A stretch of DNA of 64,000 nucleotides from Legionellales bacterium (lineage in GTDB: Bacteria > Pseudomonadota > Gammaproteobacteria > Berkiellales > Berkiellaceae): positions 62,001 through 126,000 of the forward strand of contig PANA01000004.1 in the NCBI GenBank assembly GCA_002708265.1, read 5' to 3'. Under the pieces are notes generated by a model. The model was not told the DNA's origin, ran no database searches, and worked only from the letters and a program-made list of their open reading frames with translations. Both the position numbers and the translations under genes were made by a program. Below are positions 64,000-64,000 of the stretch, one piece after another (position 1 is the stretch's first letter; every line of letters starts with the position of its first letter).

Positions 64000-64000
64000 T

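Overview
The window reads as one stretch of a gammaproteobacterial chromosome of moderately low GC. The evidence is the content and order of its conserved genes: glyA-nrdR-ribD-ribE-ribB-ribH-nusB, xseB-ispA-dxs, ratA-ratB facing bamE, fur beside recN-nadK, hrcA-grpE-dnaK-dnaJ-dapB-carA-carB-greA, and smpB next to ssrA. LemA/DUF3137, a VanX-type dipeptidase and several effector-like proteins of unknown family suggest a host-associated member, for example of the Oceanospirillales/Endozoicomonadaceae type. That placement is inference; no rRNA gene is present to settle it.

Layout. 0-4.3 kb: 3' part of an ABC-F ATPase, then two small minus-strand genes of unknown family that share a two-helix hydrophobic module, a PlsC-type acyltransferase and a conserved hypothetical. 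4.3-19.3 kb: housekeeping genes (radA, ettA, glyA, the riboflavin operon, nusB, folE2, the isoprenoid operon xseB-ispA-dxs, upp). 19.3-31.4 kb: membrane and envelope genes (MAPEG, LemA/DUF3137, an FtsI-type transpeptidase, an MFS-acyltransferase fusion, a sugar-type permease with a ribokinase, manC) mixed with hypotheticals. 31.4-47.1 kb: an accessory, AT-richer stretch with two beta-barrel proteins, an isolated aroB, a degenerate GGDEF sensor, MsrAB, a DEAD-box helicase with a six-copy C-terminal repeat, two effector-like orphan proteins, a decayed gene and most of the non-coding DNA. This stretch ends at the 3' end of the tmRNA gene, a classical integration site. 47.1-64 kb: a compact conserved block from ssrA/smpB through fur, recN, nadK and the heat-shock genes to carAB, greA and the 3' end of yhbY.

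How genes work together. RibD, RibE, RibB and RibH supply riboflavin except for the GTP cyclohydrolase II step, which is not in the window. Dxs and IspA begin and extend the isoprenoid pathway. SmpB and tmRNA rescue stalled ribosomes. GrpE, DnaK and DnaJ form the Hsp70 machine. Two sites matching the sigma-32 consensus, each with a 13-nt spacer, lie before grpE and before dnaK. No CIRCE operator was seen by eye although hrcA is present.

The most interesting points for follow-up are the tandem genes with an Inc-like bilobed hydrophobic module (1.4-3.0 kb) and a third protein of similar design at 21-22 kb; the two sigma-32 promoters, one inside hrcA; the AT-rich segment next to ssrA with its decayed gene, autotransporter-like barrel and orphan effector-like protein; and the in-frame repeat array of the helicase. 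No integrase, transposase, CRISPR array, tRNA or rRNA was found.
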